Shown here: positions 18,401 to 28,056 of the stretch, piece by piece
How positions within the stretch are numbered: position 1 is the stretch's first letter
Layout: every line of letters starts with the position of its first letter
Assembly (NCBI GenBank): GCA_040360365.1
Contig: CP136412.1
Origin: Arcanobacterium_A hippocoleae_A
GTDB taxonomy: Bacteria > Actinomycetota > Actinomycetes > Actinomycetales > Actinomycetaceae
DNA length: 64,000 nucleotides
Reading direction: 5' to 3' (one strand)
Notes under the pieces: model-generated
Told to the model about the DNA's origin: nothing
The model's database searches: none
Seen by the model: only the letters and a program-made list of their open reading frames with translations
Position numbers and translations under genes: made by a program

Positions 18401-20671
18401 GCGCCTGCACAGGCAGGAAAATCTGGTGAAGCAGTTACTGTAATTCATTCTTCGTCAGCAATGAATGCGACGGCATCTGATGAAAAGCTGCGCACATATT
18501 ATCAGCGGGTGCCAGTCCATTTCACTACTACCGGAACCGCAGTGACCTTCAAAGTTGCTGCTGCTGATAGCGATGCGGTAGTTGGTGTGGATGATTTGCG
18601 GATTACTGCACGTCCGACTCCGGCAGCAGAAGGCGCCGTCGAAAATACGATTGCCTTTGAAGATTTTGAAAATGTTGATACCGGATACTATCCATTCGTA
18701 ACCGGCAGCTCTAATGCAGGCGGTGACGCTCGTACTCAGTTAGCGAAACTCCATGCGCCGTTCTCGCAATCTGGGTGGTATGGTGTGATAAATGATCCTG
18801 CTACCGGGAAAGAGACAACAGCGGGTGTTAAAGGGCAGAAATATCTCGATAACGTGCTCGACGGCAGCTGGTCTTTGCTGGCGCATCAAGAAAACGGCGG
18901 CAAGATTCTGCGTACTACCGAAGCAACAGTGCCATTGCAATACGGGCATTCTTACAAGGTTATATTCGACTATCAGGCAGCTTTTGACGGCGACTATGCA
19001 GTAATCATTGGTCATGATGAAGCTAATGATAATGGCTGGACTGAGGTTGCGGATCAAAGTTGGGGCATAAAGGCAGCTCGCGGAACTGGCTGGGTGAATG
19101 GAAATGAGAAAGGTGCAGGAACAGCAACTTTCACGAAGAGATTCGCAGTGACCGCAGATGCCCCGGCATTTATTGGTATTACCAAGAATGGCGGAAAAGC
19201 TCAGGGCGACTTGGTGATTGACAACTTCCGAGTGGTCGATCTTGGAATTCAGCCGATAGTTTCGCTCACCGGCCATCCGCAGATAGTTGATGATTCCGAT
19301 ACAGCAGCGATGATCCTCACAACCGCGGTAACTCTTCCGGAAGGCAAAGTGACCGATGTTCGCCATGCGGTTGATGTTCCAAAAGATTGGACACTCACTC
19401 CGCTCACTGCTGCCGGCGATGTGGTAAGCGGGTCGAAACAGGGTGCTGTCTCATCCGTCGCCACTTGGAAACTGACCATGCCGCGAACTGCAAATGCTTC
19501 AGAAATCACCTTTACGGCAACCTGGAAAGATACTGCAGGGAAAACTGGTGCAGCATCAGATATCCTCACTGTGAATCCGGCGGCATTCCCGGTTCATAAT
19601 CTTTTCAAGGGTCAAGAGCAACTTGAGGTAGTTTTTGTTGATTCTGAAGAGCGCGGCGGCGAACCGGCACCAAACGGATATGCGAATGCAGCTATTGACG
19701 ATAACGCAGCAACTTACTGGCATACTGCCTGGTCAACTGGAAATGCGCCGTATCCGCACTCGATTGTAATCGGAGTAAAGCCTTGCGCTGGTGAAGATGT
19801 GAAGTGTGAGCTGAACGGTCTTGAATTCACACACCGGCAGGGTGCAGATAACGGGCGCGCTCGCGGATATGAGATTTATGTTTCGACGGACGGAACAACT
19901 TGGAGTGAACAGCCGGTTGCTGCCGGCGAATTTACTGCTGCACTTACACCGCAGTTTATTCCGTTCGCGCAGCCGGTGCAGGCGAAGTACGTGCAGCTTC
20001 GTGAGACGAGTCCGCTAAGCGCTGGAAAAGCTTGGGGCGGTGCAGCCGAAATTCGGATTGGCGGCAAAGTTTTGCGTGCAGCACAGAAAACAATTTCCGA
20101 GATTGCTGCTCCGAGTGCAAGCGATGCAAGCACCTGCCCGGATCGGCCTAACATCACTATTCCAAATACGGAAGGCGTAGTCTATTACCTTGGTGATAAG
20201 GCTGTAAGCGCTGGCTTGTTTAGCTATGACTGGGGCGGAGAAGCTACGGTTACAGCGAAAGCTGCCGACGGGTACGAAATCGCTGATGGCGTAAACACAA
20301 AGCGGAGCTTTAAGGCAGGAGAATATCCGCAGGATTGTGCAGATAATCCAGGTTCGGATACGCCAGGTTCGGATACACCGGGTTCGGATACACCAGGTTC
20401 TGATACGCCGGGTTCGGATAATCCGGGCGGAGTTCCGTCCACGCCGGAATCAGATAAACCTGGTGCAGGTGAAAATCCTGGGAAGCTGGTTCCGCCGGCT
20501 CCGGAACTGGACAAACCTGAAATGGAAAGCAAAGCTGACGGAAAGAACATCGGCAAAGAAAGTGCAAATCTTGCAAAGACCGGTGCCGGTGTTGGTGAAT
20601 TAACAGCGATGGCAGTGATGATTTTGGGTATTGGCGGAGTGCTTGCTGCCCGTCGCCGCCGCGACATATAA
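15431..20671 (+). CDS. Cell-wall-anchored endo-alpha-N-acetylgalactosaminidase (GH101)
   Basis: Cuts core-1 disaccharides (Gal-GalNAc) from serine or threonine of mucins, acting on the cell surface. It has 1746 residues: a signal peptide ending near ARGAAA, an F5/8-type (CBM32-like) module around residues 40-200, and the GH101 catalytic core. The core has LYWDVYY (Asp657, predicted nucleophile), RLGSEWAYS (Glu683, predicted acid/base) and YGGQNQKGINS. Carbohydrate-binding modules follow, the last one F5/8-like near residues 1390-1560. Then come about five PGSDT repeats, LAKTG (1714-1718), a membrane segment and RRRRDI. LAxTG is the substrate motif of class E sortases. AAAGGAG before ATG 15431 supports the start. 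A long terminator follows. The frame is intact. Confidence 0.92.
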   Translation: MRPRKWSGAVAACTMIALAGIVPAARGAAAYEYTPIEQAGMKAVAADSTATSGEGTNGPIALVIDGKTDTYWHTEYASETAPLPHWFVIDLGAETENVGRVTLLPRQSSNGSGRVGEYQVELSTDEKCAAADTAETAQYTLAKAGSVPAAPEAGKLAAVNIDFTPAAARCVKVTYKSSWGGNDSSENVASLAEFGAATAAAASAPDLPTGNGPEIVVPENALEITDGTLTVRTHPNFPQVVDYRLGDKQLAGKYGEALQQITLNGSAVAVTVGTPEVSSDKSAVTYPLTAAAPSKISLQAVLSVQDGVLNYELRDIKDPDGTLRTIAIPGLDLVSLNGKDASAQIYAARISVDRAVSGDRMINVRESGAASGNAFMITAANSELAAGFETNAIGADGGSLAATDSRFSYAVSAMSGQNVGKISPASWVYRSAEVAQYDQGSGIGVDPNPMVKVKIVADANNDQKIDWQDGATAVRDVLTPANGRDDIKNYVVMRIPFNIVSQATHPFLRTLDDTKRISLATDNLGQEVLLKGYQAEGHDSAQGDYGGNYNERAGGLKDLQTLVAEGKNWNAAFGIHVNATETYSEANCFADANNPSAESAAAPCEVNLPPGKAWGWMNQAYYMNEKKDLATGNVLKRLQQLRADFPADSNLNWLYWDVYYKHGWQAQRFAYEMQRQGWRLGSEWAYSMPQYSTWSHWATDEKYGGQNQKGINSKLIRYVENSYRDTFNPDPMLGNANIIDFEGWTGHVNYNEFIKNVWERNLPVKFLQQSHIRTWKDGEITFENGTVVTSAQSAIGGGVAPVNRTINYDGATVFKNGGSYLLPWKNGGTDRLYYWNPGNSAQTWQLTNQFKNQRSLTLFKLTDTGREKVADLAVSGGTVNIPATAENTAYALYPTSAVPAVKDPNWGQGSGITDPGFFSENLDAYKTTGRVTIEKSDRNNAFAQLGAGAASLSQNVKLNPGTYSAWAWIEIQPGKKRKVAVSVSGDGVQPAPAQAGKSGEAVTVIHSSSAMNATASDEKLRTYYQRVPVHFTTTGTAVTFKVAAADSDAVVGVDDLRITARPTPAAEGAVENTIAFEDFENVDTGYYPFVTGSSNAGGDARTQLAKLHAPFSQSGWYGVINDPATGKETTAGVKGQKYLDNVLDGSWSLLAHQENGGKILRTTEATVPLQYGHSYKVIFDYQAAFDGDYAVIIGHDEANDNGWTEVADQSWGIKAARGTGWVNGNEKGAGTATFTKRFAVTADAPAFIGITKNGGKAQGDLVIDNFRVVDLGIQPIVSLTGHPQIVDDSDTAAMILTTAVTLPEGKVTDVRHAVDVPKDWTLTPLTAAGDVVSGSKQGAVSSVATWKLTMPRTANASEITFTATWKDTAGKTGAASDILTVNPAAFPVHNLFKGQEQLEVVFVDSEERGGEPAPNGYANAAIDDNAATYWHTAWSTGNAPYPHSIVIGVKPCAGEDVKCELNGLEFTHRQGADNGRARGYEIYVSTDGTTWSEQPVAAGEFTAALTPQFIPFAQPVQAKYVQLRETSPLSAGKAWGGAAEIRIGGKVLRAAQKTISEIAAPSASDASTCPDRPNITIPNTEGVVYYLGDKAVSAGLFSYDWGGEATVTAKAADGYEIADGVNTKRSFKAGEYPQDCADNPGSDTPGSDTPGSDTPGSDTPGSDNPGGVPSTPESDKPGAGENPGKLVPPAPELDKPEMESKADGKNIGKESANLAKTGAGVGELTAMAVMILGIGGVLAARRRRDI
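20345..20425 (+). repeat. Tandem 15-base repeat encoding PGSDT
   Basis: Five consecutive near-identical 15-base units encode Pro-Gly-Ser-Asp-Thr (the last Asp-Asn) in the wall-spanning part of the GH101 protein. Such repeats can change copy number by slippage and would alter how far the enzyme reaches from the wall. Confidence 0.85.
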
Positions 20672-20759
20672 AGCTGCGGAATGCGCAAATAAGGTATTAT
20701 CCGCAAAAGATATATTGTGAAATCTTGTGAGGCTGATACCTTGGAAAACTGAATCAGGG

Positions 20760-20822
20760 GATACTCCCGAGCGTGCGGTACTGGAATTTAAATTCCGGCA
20801 GCGCCTCGGGGGTATCTTTTAC
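20760..20822 (+). terminator. Long terminator after the GH101 gene
   Basis: Outer arms GATACTCCCGAG (20760-20771) and CTCGGGGGTATC (20805-20816) pair with one G-T. Inner bases (GGAATTTAAATTCC) extend the stem, and TTTTACC follows. The remainder of the 20672-21236 gap is AT-rich and shows no gene. Confidence 0.8.
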
Positions 20823-21236
20823 CGGCAGTTAGATAATGAAAATGAGTTCTTTCCGGCAGCTTTGCAGCGCAGACCAGGTTTTTATCATCTGACTTACGCA
20901 ACTTTTCCGGGTTTCTTGTTTCGGGAGCATACATTTGTAATATTCAATGTATTTTGGATTAATATTTTCGGGCAGTAAAATTACGCCAAACAGGAGCGCA
21001 TATTTAAATTCCGAATCCGTAAATTTCATAAAAGCTGCATTAACTTAACAAAATTAATAAAGCAGCAAAAGCTTTGTATTCGCACTAATTCCAGCACTAA
21101 CCGAAAATCTCGGCAGAATCTGAATCCGGATTTTTATGCACACAATCCGAGTTTAGATATAATCAGATGTGTTCGCCCATTTCATGGCGTTTATTTGTAA
21201 TTTTTCTTTTCAACACAAGGTGGTGTTATACGAAGC

Positions 21237-24200
21237 ATGCAGTATAAATCGATGTATGCAAAAAATGGTTGCATTTCCTCCGGTTTATCCGCTTTGCCGT
21301 TGTACAAAGCGATTGCGCTGAGTCTGGCTGCGGTACTGGTAACTTTCGGACTCGGAGTTTTCCCTGGTTTTACCGATTCGGCTTTTGCTGATTCTGCTCC
21401 CGATGGTGTCCGGCAAGACTCCTGGACGCAGCTTGCGGCAAATAATATTGCTCCGAAAGCTGCAGTAACTGCTTCCGGGACTGAATCAGGTACCGCCAAA
21501 ACTCCAGATCGTGCTGTTGACGGAATAATTCCGCAGAGTGCAGAAGTTGCTGCAGCACCGAAAAATCATAATGCTGCAGATGCGTCTCGGTGGTCTGCCG
21601 ACACCACAAATAAACCCGAAGATAAGAACTGGATTCAGCTTGATTTCGGTGGTAAAGCCACTGTAAAAGAAATTCAGATTTACTGGGGGAATACTTATGG
21701 GAAACCTTACTATATTGCCGGAAGTCTCGACGGGAAAAACTGGAGTCGATTGGGCGGGGCAGAAAAAACGTTTGTCGGAGTTAAATCCGGGAAGCAAACG
21801 CTCACTTTGACGCAAGCAGAATCTTCGGCAGGGCTGCGCTATATTAAACTCGTAACAGAAGGAAAATCCCAGAAATGGGCACTATCTATTTGGGAAATTG
21901 CTGTTTATGGAGAAATTGAATCAGCTTTGGATCCAGAAGCTGATACAGTATTCGCGTCTTTAATCCCGTATCCGGTGAAAGTCGTGCAAGATTCTGAACC
22001 AAATGCGGGAAAATTTGTGATTTCCGCAGATACAAAAATCAAAGCTTCCGGATCGGCTTTGGATCCCGCAAATTTTCTTGCGCAGACTCTCAGCAAATCC
22101 ACGGGGAATGATTATTTTGTCGGCACAGAGTCTGGTGCGACCACAATCGAATACCTGACTGATCCGAACTTGCGCGTTGCCGGCGTGGAAGCTGACCAGA
22201 TGGACGAGGCATACACGATTTCGATTACGAAAGAAAAAGTGACGATTACTGCCCGGAATGCTGCAGGTGCGCTTTGGGGAACTCAGACTTTGCTGCAGCT
22301 TTTTGGCCCATGGACACGCTATACTCAGGCTGCGGTAAATGCTTTGCGCCCGATTCCAGCTGCAGCTATTGAAGACGGTCCGCGCTTCTCGTATCGCGGC
22401 ATTGGTTTAGATCCGGCAAGATCCTTTATTCCGGTTGCGGAGCTGAAAAGCATTATTGCGCAGATGTCAATTTACAAGATGAATCTGCTCCATCTGCATT
22501 TGACCGATGACCCGGGATGGCGGCTGGAAATTCCAAATGACGGAAAACATGCAGATGATCCAATGAACTACTCTTTGCTCGCAGAAAAAGCCGGAAAAAC
22601 TGCGTTCCGTTCAGGAGAATCGAAGTTTGCTCCAGAGGCTGGCCGCAGCGGTTTTTATACGCTTGCTGACTACGCAGAAATAGTTAAAACCGCAAATAGC
22701 TTCGGGATTACCGTCGTTCCGGAAATGGACGGCCCGGGCCATATGGAAGCTGCACTTTACTCAATTCCTGAGCTTAATTCGGAATTCTCATATCCGCATC
22801 CGTGTAAAGAACTGCAGAGTACACGTGCTGAAGATGTGGCTCGGTATAAGCAAATTGATGGTGAATGTACAGAATTAACAGCACCAATCCCAAGCTACAA
22901 GAACAATATTTACACTAGCTTGGATCCGATGAATCCAAACACATACAAGTTCACTGCACAGGTTTTAAAAGTGATGGCAGAGCAATCAAATAGCCCATAT
23001 TTGCACATTGGCGGCGATGAGTCTGCGGCTACTGCACGTGATCATTACACCAAGTACCTGCATACGGTACTTTCACAAGTAAAAGCGCTTGGAAAGAGGC
23101 CGATTATTTGGAATGACGCATTGAATACGATGACTGCGGCGAATATCGACAGCGATACCGTAGTGCAGTATTGGAACGGAGAAACCGCACAGACTCGGGC
23201 ATTTGCAGAAAAGGGCGGAAAAATAATCGTTTCCGCAGCGGCGCAAATGTATTATCCGCAGACGGAAGACACTGCACTTGCCGGACCGAATTGGGCATGC
23301 GGTGCCGATAAAGAATGTAATTTGCGGGAAGCATACCAATGGGATCCGGCAGCACTGCTTGGTGTACCTGATTCTGCCATTCTTGGTGTGGAAGGTGTTT
23401 CTTGGTCTGAGCATTTGCGGACACTGCATGATTTGCAGTCTGCAATTGGTAACCGAATGATTGCGCATGCGGAAGTTGGCTGGACAAAGCAAAAGAATAA
23501 GGATTGGAACCGTTTCCGGAAAGCAATGATTTCTGCTGGGGCAGCTTCAAATATGCAAGACTTCAGCTTCTATTTGAGCGATCAGGTTGCGTGGGAAATT
23601 CAGGCTGCCGTCGCGAAAGGAAAATATCGAAACGATGCAGGTGTGAATTCATTCAGCAGCTCTCAAGGAAAAGCGCTTCTTGCTTATGCTTCTGCTCCGG
23701 GAGAGAGCACAGCTTCCCTTCGCGGAGAAATAACAGCGACGGATGCTGAGGGCAAAATTTTCAACATTCCGGTCAGCTATGAACTTGCGGTGCAATATCA
23801 TCAAAGCGACGGCGGCCGCACCACTGGGCGGCAGATGAATAGTCTTTTCCAGGTATTCGGTGATTTCACAGATATCCCGACAGGAAATTATTCCGGAAAA
23901 TTGGCACTCTCAAGCCGGAATCTTGGCTCCTTCACGCTGAATCTTGGAAGTTTTGCTGTCAGTTCGCAGGATAAAGTACCTGCGGAAGATCCCGCAAAGC
24001 CCGATGTGCCGGCCGCACCAGCGAATCCGGAGCAGCCTGCAGGAGCCGCAGAACCAGCAGTGCCGGCAGATCATGCAGATTCTGCTGCCGCGAAAGAAAC
24101 TGCCGAGGCAGAATCGGCAGCGTCGGAAGCATCGGCAGAGTCGGCAGCAAAAACAGAACATTCTGCAGATTCTGCGCAAAATTCACCGCAGGATAGTTTC

Positions 24201-24338
24201 GGAAAATCGCAATTAGCAAAAACAGGTGCTGCTGCTGCAGAACTTGTTGCAGTTATGATTGCGCTTTTCGGGATGGGAATTTTCAGCAGCGCAGTTCTGC
24301 TTCTTTCGCGGCGCAATGGAAAAGCAAAAACAGAATAA
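21237..24338 (+). CDS. Cell-wall-anchored beta-N-acetylhexosaminidase (GH20)
   Basis: Releases terminal beta-GlcNAc or GalNAc from glycans outside the cell. It has 1033 residues: a signal segment (IALSLAAVLVTFGLGVFPGF) ending near SAFADS, an F5/8-type binding module (about residues 65-225), a GH20b N-terminal domain (about 235-370), and the catalytic barrel starting at FSYRGIGLDPARSF. The catalytic pair is Asp594-Glu595 in HIGGDES; substrate aspartate and tryptophans appear in VVPEMDGPGHMEA and VEGVSWSEHL. A Pro/Ala-rich wall region leads to LAKTG (993-997), a membrane segment and SRRNGKAKTE. AAGGTGG at 21218 lies 12 bases before ATG 21237; ATG 21252 is an alternative. It shares its layout and sorting motif with the GH101 gene just upstream. 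Confidence 0.92.
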   Translation: MQYKSMYAKNGCISSGLSALPLYKAIALSLAAVLVTFGLGVFPGFTDSAFADSAPDGVRQDSWTQLAANNIAPKAAVTASGTESGTAKTPDRAVDGIIPQSAEVAAAPKNHNAADASRWSADTTNKPEDKNWIQLDFGGKATVKEIQIYWGNTYGKPYYIAGSLDGKNWSRLGGAEKTFVGVKSGKQTLTLTQAESSAGLRYIKLVTEGKSQKWALSIWEIAVYGEIESALDPEADTVFASLIPYPVKVVQDSEPNAGKFVISADTKIKASGSALDPANFLAQTLSKSTGNDYFVGTESGATTIEYLTDPNLRVAGVEADQMDEAYTISITKEKVTITARNAAGALWGTQTLLQLFGPWTRYTQAAVNALRPIPAAAIEDGPRFSYRGIGLDPARSFIPVAELKSIIAQMSIYKMNLLHLHLTDDPGWRLEIPNDGKHADDPMNYSLLAEKAGKTAFRSGESKFAPEAGRSGFYTLADYAEIVKTANSFGITVVPEMDGPGHMEAALYSIPELNSEFSYPHPCKELQSTRAEDVARYKQIDGECTELTAPIPSYKNNIYTSLDPMNPNTYKFTAQVLKVMAEQSNSPYLHIGGDESAATARDHYTKYLHTVLSQVKALGKRPIIWNDALNTMTAANIDSDTVVQYWNGETAQTRAFAEKGGKIIVSAAAQMYYPQTEDTALAGPNWACGADKECNLREAYQWDPAALLGVPDSAILGVEGVSWSEHLRTLHDLQSAIGNRMIAHAEVGWTKQKNKDWNRFRKAMISAGAASNMQDFSFYLSDQVAWEIQAAVAKGKYRNDAGVNSFSSSQGKALLAYASAPGESTASLRGEITATDAEGKIFNIPVSYELAVQYHQSDGGRTTGRQMNSLFQVFGDFTDIPTGNYSGKLALSSRNLGSFTLNLGSFAVSSQDKVPAEDPAKPDVPAAPANPEQPAGAAEPAVPADHADSAAAKETAEAESAASEASAESAAKTEHSADSAQNSPQDSFGKSQLAKTGAAAAELVAVMIALFGMGIFSSAVLLLSRRNGKAKTE

Positions 24339-24421
24339 TACATAGAGTGTTTCAGCTGCTTGCACCAAATATGAAACACTGGCTGTTTACGGGAGAAAAA
24401 GCGGCTGAAGCACAAATGCAG

Positions 24422-24470
24422 AAAGCTCTTCAGATGAAAGAAGAATCAGTCATTTGAAGAGCTTTCTTGC
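24422..24470 (+). terminator. Terminator between the GH20 gene and the convergent MetE-like gene
   Basis: Sixteen-base arms (24422-24437 and 24450-24465) pair with a single G-T. The T-run after the stem is short (TTTCTT). It sits between two convergent genes and may act in both directions. Confidence 0.7.
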
Positions 24471-24576
24471 GGTATCAGCACTTTAACTGCTTTCGCTGCT
24501 GCTGATTGCGGAAATTGATGTGCAAAAAGCAGCTGCAGAAAACATCGGTAATATCGCCAGTGTTTTCGCACAGGCA

Positions 24577-25776
24577 TTAGCTTAGACGCTGGTTGGCAAT
24601 CCGTGTTCCGTCGGATAAAGATTCGAGTTTCGCCCATGCGATTTGCCGGTGAACCCGCCCGCCTAAACCGCAATCGGTTGAAGCAATCAGCTGTTCAGCG
24701 CCGACAATATTTGCGAAACGCTCAAGGCGTTCAGCCACCAGCTCAGGATGCTCCACAATATTTGTGGAATGAGAAACAAGCCCCGGTACAAGAGTGCGTC
24801 CATTGAGTTCTTTCTCCTGCCACAGTTTCCATTCGTGCGCGTGGCGCGGAGAGGAAGCTTCGAAAGAAAAACTGGCAGCTTTTACTTGCAGACATTGATC
24901 GACAATATGTTCGAAAGCAATATCTGTAGTATGCGGGCCGTGCCATGATCCCCAGCAAATATGCAGCCGCACTAATTCCGGATCAATTCCGGTAAGTGCC
25001 TGGTTAATTGCGTCAATCCGCAGCTGCAGCCAAGCTTGGAAATCTGCTACGCTCGGCTCGGGATTAATCTGATCCCATGCCTCAGCTAAATCCGGAGCGT
25101 CAATTTGTACAATTAGTCCTGCGTCAGTAATTGTCCGATATTCCACCGCTAATGCGTCTGCCATATCGGAAAGCAATGTTTTCTCATCCTGATAGTATTC
25201 ATTTGGGAGCCGAGCTGCTGATCCGGGAGAAATCGCCGCAATGAACCCCTGTTCTGCTCCGGCTTTATCCATAGCTTCGCGGAGCAGACGTACGTCGCGA
25301 GCTGCCAGTGCTGCTCCGGTGTAAGTGATTTTGCCGGTGATTTTCGGGTTCGCAACCTTATTCCGGCCAGTAAAGATTCCGGAACTCGGATCTTCATACG
25401 CTTCGTTGAAACGGGCCCGGTCGCGGCGGTCGGGAAAAGAAGTAAGCCGGATATTTCCTGGAGTTGAACGGACACGTTCCGGGTTTGCCCAGCGATCTAC
25501 GTCGGTCATTGTTAATCCGCCCAAACGGTAGAAAGAGTAATTCCACCAAGCTCCGTAATCTACAGCGCCGGAAGTGGCGTGACCGTATTCGCCGTCGTTT
25601 ACGATGTCGATACCGAGAGCAACCTGCTTGCGCACCACATCTTCAACCGACTGTGCAAGGATTGAATCTAATTCTTCAACCGCTATTTCTCCAGCTGCGA
25701 CACGGCTGTTTGCTGCGAGCAGTGTATTTGGGCGGGGCAGCGAGCCGACGTGAGAAACCTTAATCGGGGTATTCAT
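24577..25776 (-). CDS. MetE C-terminal-like, cobalamin-independent methionine synthase family protein
   Basis: A 399-residue protein with the barrel of MetE C-terminal domains. VGSLPRP lies near the start, a zinc site follows as HICWGSWHG (His-x-Cys), SFSFEASSPRH (Glu) and ASTDCGLGGR (Cys), and there is no N-terminal MetE half. Stand-alone members of this family move methyl or related groups to thiols. Some are annotated as epoxyalkane:coenzyme M transferase-like, others as core methionine synthases. The methyl donor and acceptor here are unknown. GGAGGAG before the start (about 25781-25788) gives strong translation. It is transcribed toward the GH20 gene and stands alone. Confidence 0.8.
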   Translation of the reverse strand: MNTPIKVSHVGSLPRPNTLLAANSRVAAGEIAVEELDSILAQSVEDVVRKQVALGIDIVNDGEYGHATSGAVDYGAWWNYSFYRLGGLTMTDVDRWANPERVRSTPGNIRLTSFPDRRDRARFNEAYEDPSSGIFTGRNKVANPKITGKITYTGAALAARDVRLLREAMDKAGAEQGFIAAISPGSAARLPNEYYQDEKTLLSDMADALAVEYRTITDAGLIVQIDAPDLAEAWDQINPEPSVADFQAWLQLRIDAINQALTGIDPELVRLHICWGSWHGPHTTDIAFEHIVDQCLQVKAASFSFEASSPRHAHEWKLWQEKELNGRTLVPGLVSHSTNIVEHPELVAERLERFANIVGAEQLIASTDCGLGGRVHRQIAWAKLESLSDGTRIANQRLS

Positions 25777-25788
25777 AACTCCTCCAAG

Positions 25789-26299
25789 AAAAGATAAAAT
25801 GAGGACGGAAATAATCCTCCCGATTTATCGCTGTAGATTTTTCTGTCACGCGGAATGCTTTTTACAAAAAGCAGCGATATCGAGAGTAGCATTGATTTTA
25901 ACTCCTAGTGCATACCTGCAGTTTTATGTCTCACAGACTAAGATTTTTTGAATTTTTCCGGTGACGAGTTGCAGATTTTGCGGGTTTGTGCAGCAATATT
26001 TACTTTGCGGTGTTTATTTTGCAGTGTTTGCTTTGCGGAATCAGTAAACTATTGGTTGTTTGATTGCGCGGTTGCGAGATGAAACTGCGCGGTTGCGAGA
26101 AGAACTTTCACACCAGCTGCTAACTGTGTGGCTACTCTCATGGCTGGTTAATGTGAGAGAATCACTACTTTTGTTTTAGGATTGTGGAGTATCCGTCTGT
26201 GTGCGGTGTGCTTTTCAGGCAATAAGTCCGTACACAAAGCCGAAAGAAACTGTGAGCGCTTCGGCGCTCCGCAAAAACTTATGATTGGGAGATTTCTCA
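25789..26299. other. Divergent intergenic region between the MetE-like gene and tig
   Basis: No gene is visible. Two small hairpins occur. One is GAGGA/TCCTC at about 25801-25819, in the leader of the MetE-like gene. The other is a perfect GAGCGC-TTCG-GCGCTC stem at 26254-26269, in the leader of tig 30 bases before its start. No cobalamin or SAM riboswitch was recognised. Confidence 0.5.
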
Positions 26300-27855
26300 G
26301 TGAATAATTCAGTTGAGTACCTCAGCGATACACGTGTAAAACTTGATGTTGCTGTACCTGTTTCCGAGTTTGCTCCAGCCTATGAAAAGGCTGCGAAATC
26401 GCTTGCGAAGCAAGTTAATATCCCGGGCTTCCGCAAAGGGAAAGCTCCGCGCCGTGTGCTTGAAGCAAATATTGGCAAAGGCTACATTATTGAGCAGGCA
26501 ATTAACGACAATCTCGATTCTTACTACCAGCAGGCAGTGGCAGAAGCTGGTGTGAAGCCGATGTCCCGCCCGGAAGTTGAAATTAATGAAGTGCCGGAAA
26601 TGAAAGGGAACAAAGACGCAACTGCTTTGAAGTTTACCGTTGAGGTAGATGTGGCTCCAGAGATTTCCTCCCGAATCCTGCAGGAATCACTATCGAAGTT
26701 CCGTCTGCCGAAGTTTCTGATGAAGATGTTGCAGCAGCATTAACTGATCTTCGCGAACGTTTTGCGACCCTCACGGATGTTGAACGTGAGTCGCAGCAGG
26801 GAGACTATGTTAATATCGATCTTGTTGCCAAGATTGGTGATGAAGAAGTTGACGATATGGCTGGTGTTTCATACAAGATTGGCGACGGCAATATGCTCGA
26901 AGGCCAAGATGAAGCACTTACTGGGGTAAAAGCTGGCGACACAGTTGAATTCTCTGCAAAACTTGCCGGCGGTGCGCATGAGGGTGAAGAAGCAGATGTG
27001 AAGATCACAGTTCATTCTGTGAAAGAGTCAGTGCTTCCGGAAGCAGATGATGAATTCGCGCAGCTCGCATCCGAATTTGACACCATCGATGAACTAAAAG
27101 CAGATTTGCGTGAAACAGCTGCAAAGTCGAAAGCAAGTGAGCAGCTGATGGGGGCAGAACAACAGCTGGTTGAAGAGCTGGTAAAACGCGCAGACTTCCC
27201 TCTGCCGGAATCTGTAGTGGCAGAAGAAGTGAAACGCCACCTTGAACAGGAAGGCAAGACTGAAGATCAGGAACATGCAGCCGAGGTTCAGAAAGAAGTT
27301 GCAGAACAGTTAAAGCTGCAGCTCTTGCTTGATGCCTATGCTGAAGGATACAGTGTGGATGTGGCGCAGGAAGAACTTTTGAACTTCCTCGTTTCACAGG
27401 CACAAATGTATGGCATGGACCCAAATCAGTTTATTCAAGCTGCCGCACAATCGAACCAGATTAGTGCTTTTGCTGGAGAACTCGCACGCAACAAGGGCGT
27501 AGTTGCTTCGCTGCGCCGCGCAAATATTGTTGATAGCGACGGCAATAAAGTTGATGTGACCGCAGTTCTTGGTGCGGCTCCCGAAGGAGAAACCACTCCG
27601 GAATTCGATAAGAAGATTGAACGCAAAATTGTGAAGAAAGCTGAAAAGCCGGAAAATAGTTCTGCGGAAAAAGCAGAAACGGCAGAAGCTGCTGCACAGA
27701 CAGAAACTGCAGATGAGCAAAAATCAGCCGTGACTGCTCCCGCAAAGTCGGCATTGAAAGCTGACTGGATTGCTTACCGTGTGGCAACTGGTGAGCTGAG
27801 TGAAGCTGAGGCAAAGAAGCTCACAAAAGATCAGCTCATTGAATATCAGGGCTAA
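26300..27855 (+). CDS. tig: Trigger factor, ribosome-associated chaperone (frame broken once)
   Basis: Binds nascent chains at the ribosome exit and isomerises prolyl bonds. Joined across one break it has about 518 residues. The ribosome-binding domain shows PGFRKGKAPRRV, the family signature. The FKBP-like domain starts near GDYVNIDLVAKIGDEE, and the helical C-terminal domain follows. The last 100 residues are an acidic and Lys/Ala-rich extension ending with KADWIAYRVATGELSEAEA and KKLTKDQLIEYQ, which looks like a small SAP-type helix pair. GTG 26300 fits the family start VNNSVEYLSDTRVK, with GGGAGA upstream. The break is at CC 26667-26668; one more C joins APEIS to LPNPAGITIEVP. It precedes clpP1-clpP2-clpX, the usual order. 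Confidence 0.92.
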
Positions 27856-27886
27856 TTCGGTATCGGCGTAAGCTGAGAAAATATTA

Positions 27887-27940
27887 ACGACGGCTGACTT
27901 GTTCGGAACTAATTCCGCGAAGTCAGCCGTCGTTTATTTT
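27887..27940 (+). terminator. Terminator of tig
   Basis: Perfect 14-base arms ACGACGGCTGACTT (27887-27900) and AAGTCAGCCGTCGT (27920-27933) are followed by TTATTTTTC, a strong intrinsic terminator. Confidence 0.9.
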
Positions 27941-28056
27941 TCAAAAACAACTTAGTCGTCCGCATCCGGCTGCGGTGATTTCCGGCGGAAGCGCTTGTGT
28001 TTATGCTGGTCATAGGCTTAAAGTAGCGACGGCTCTTCCGTCGTTACTCAGAACTG

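Noticed and set aside
20727..20978. An 83-codon frame after the GH101 gene
   Set aside because: It runs through the terminator hairpin and has no ribosome site.
25777..26284. Cobalamin or SAM riboswitch for the MetE-like gene
   Set aside because: No conserved riboswitch core could be recognised; only small hairpins are present.
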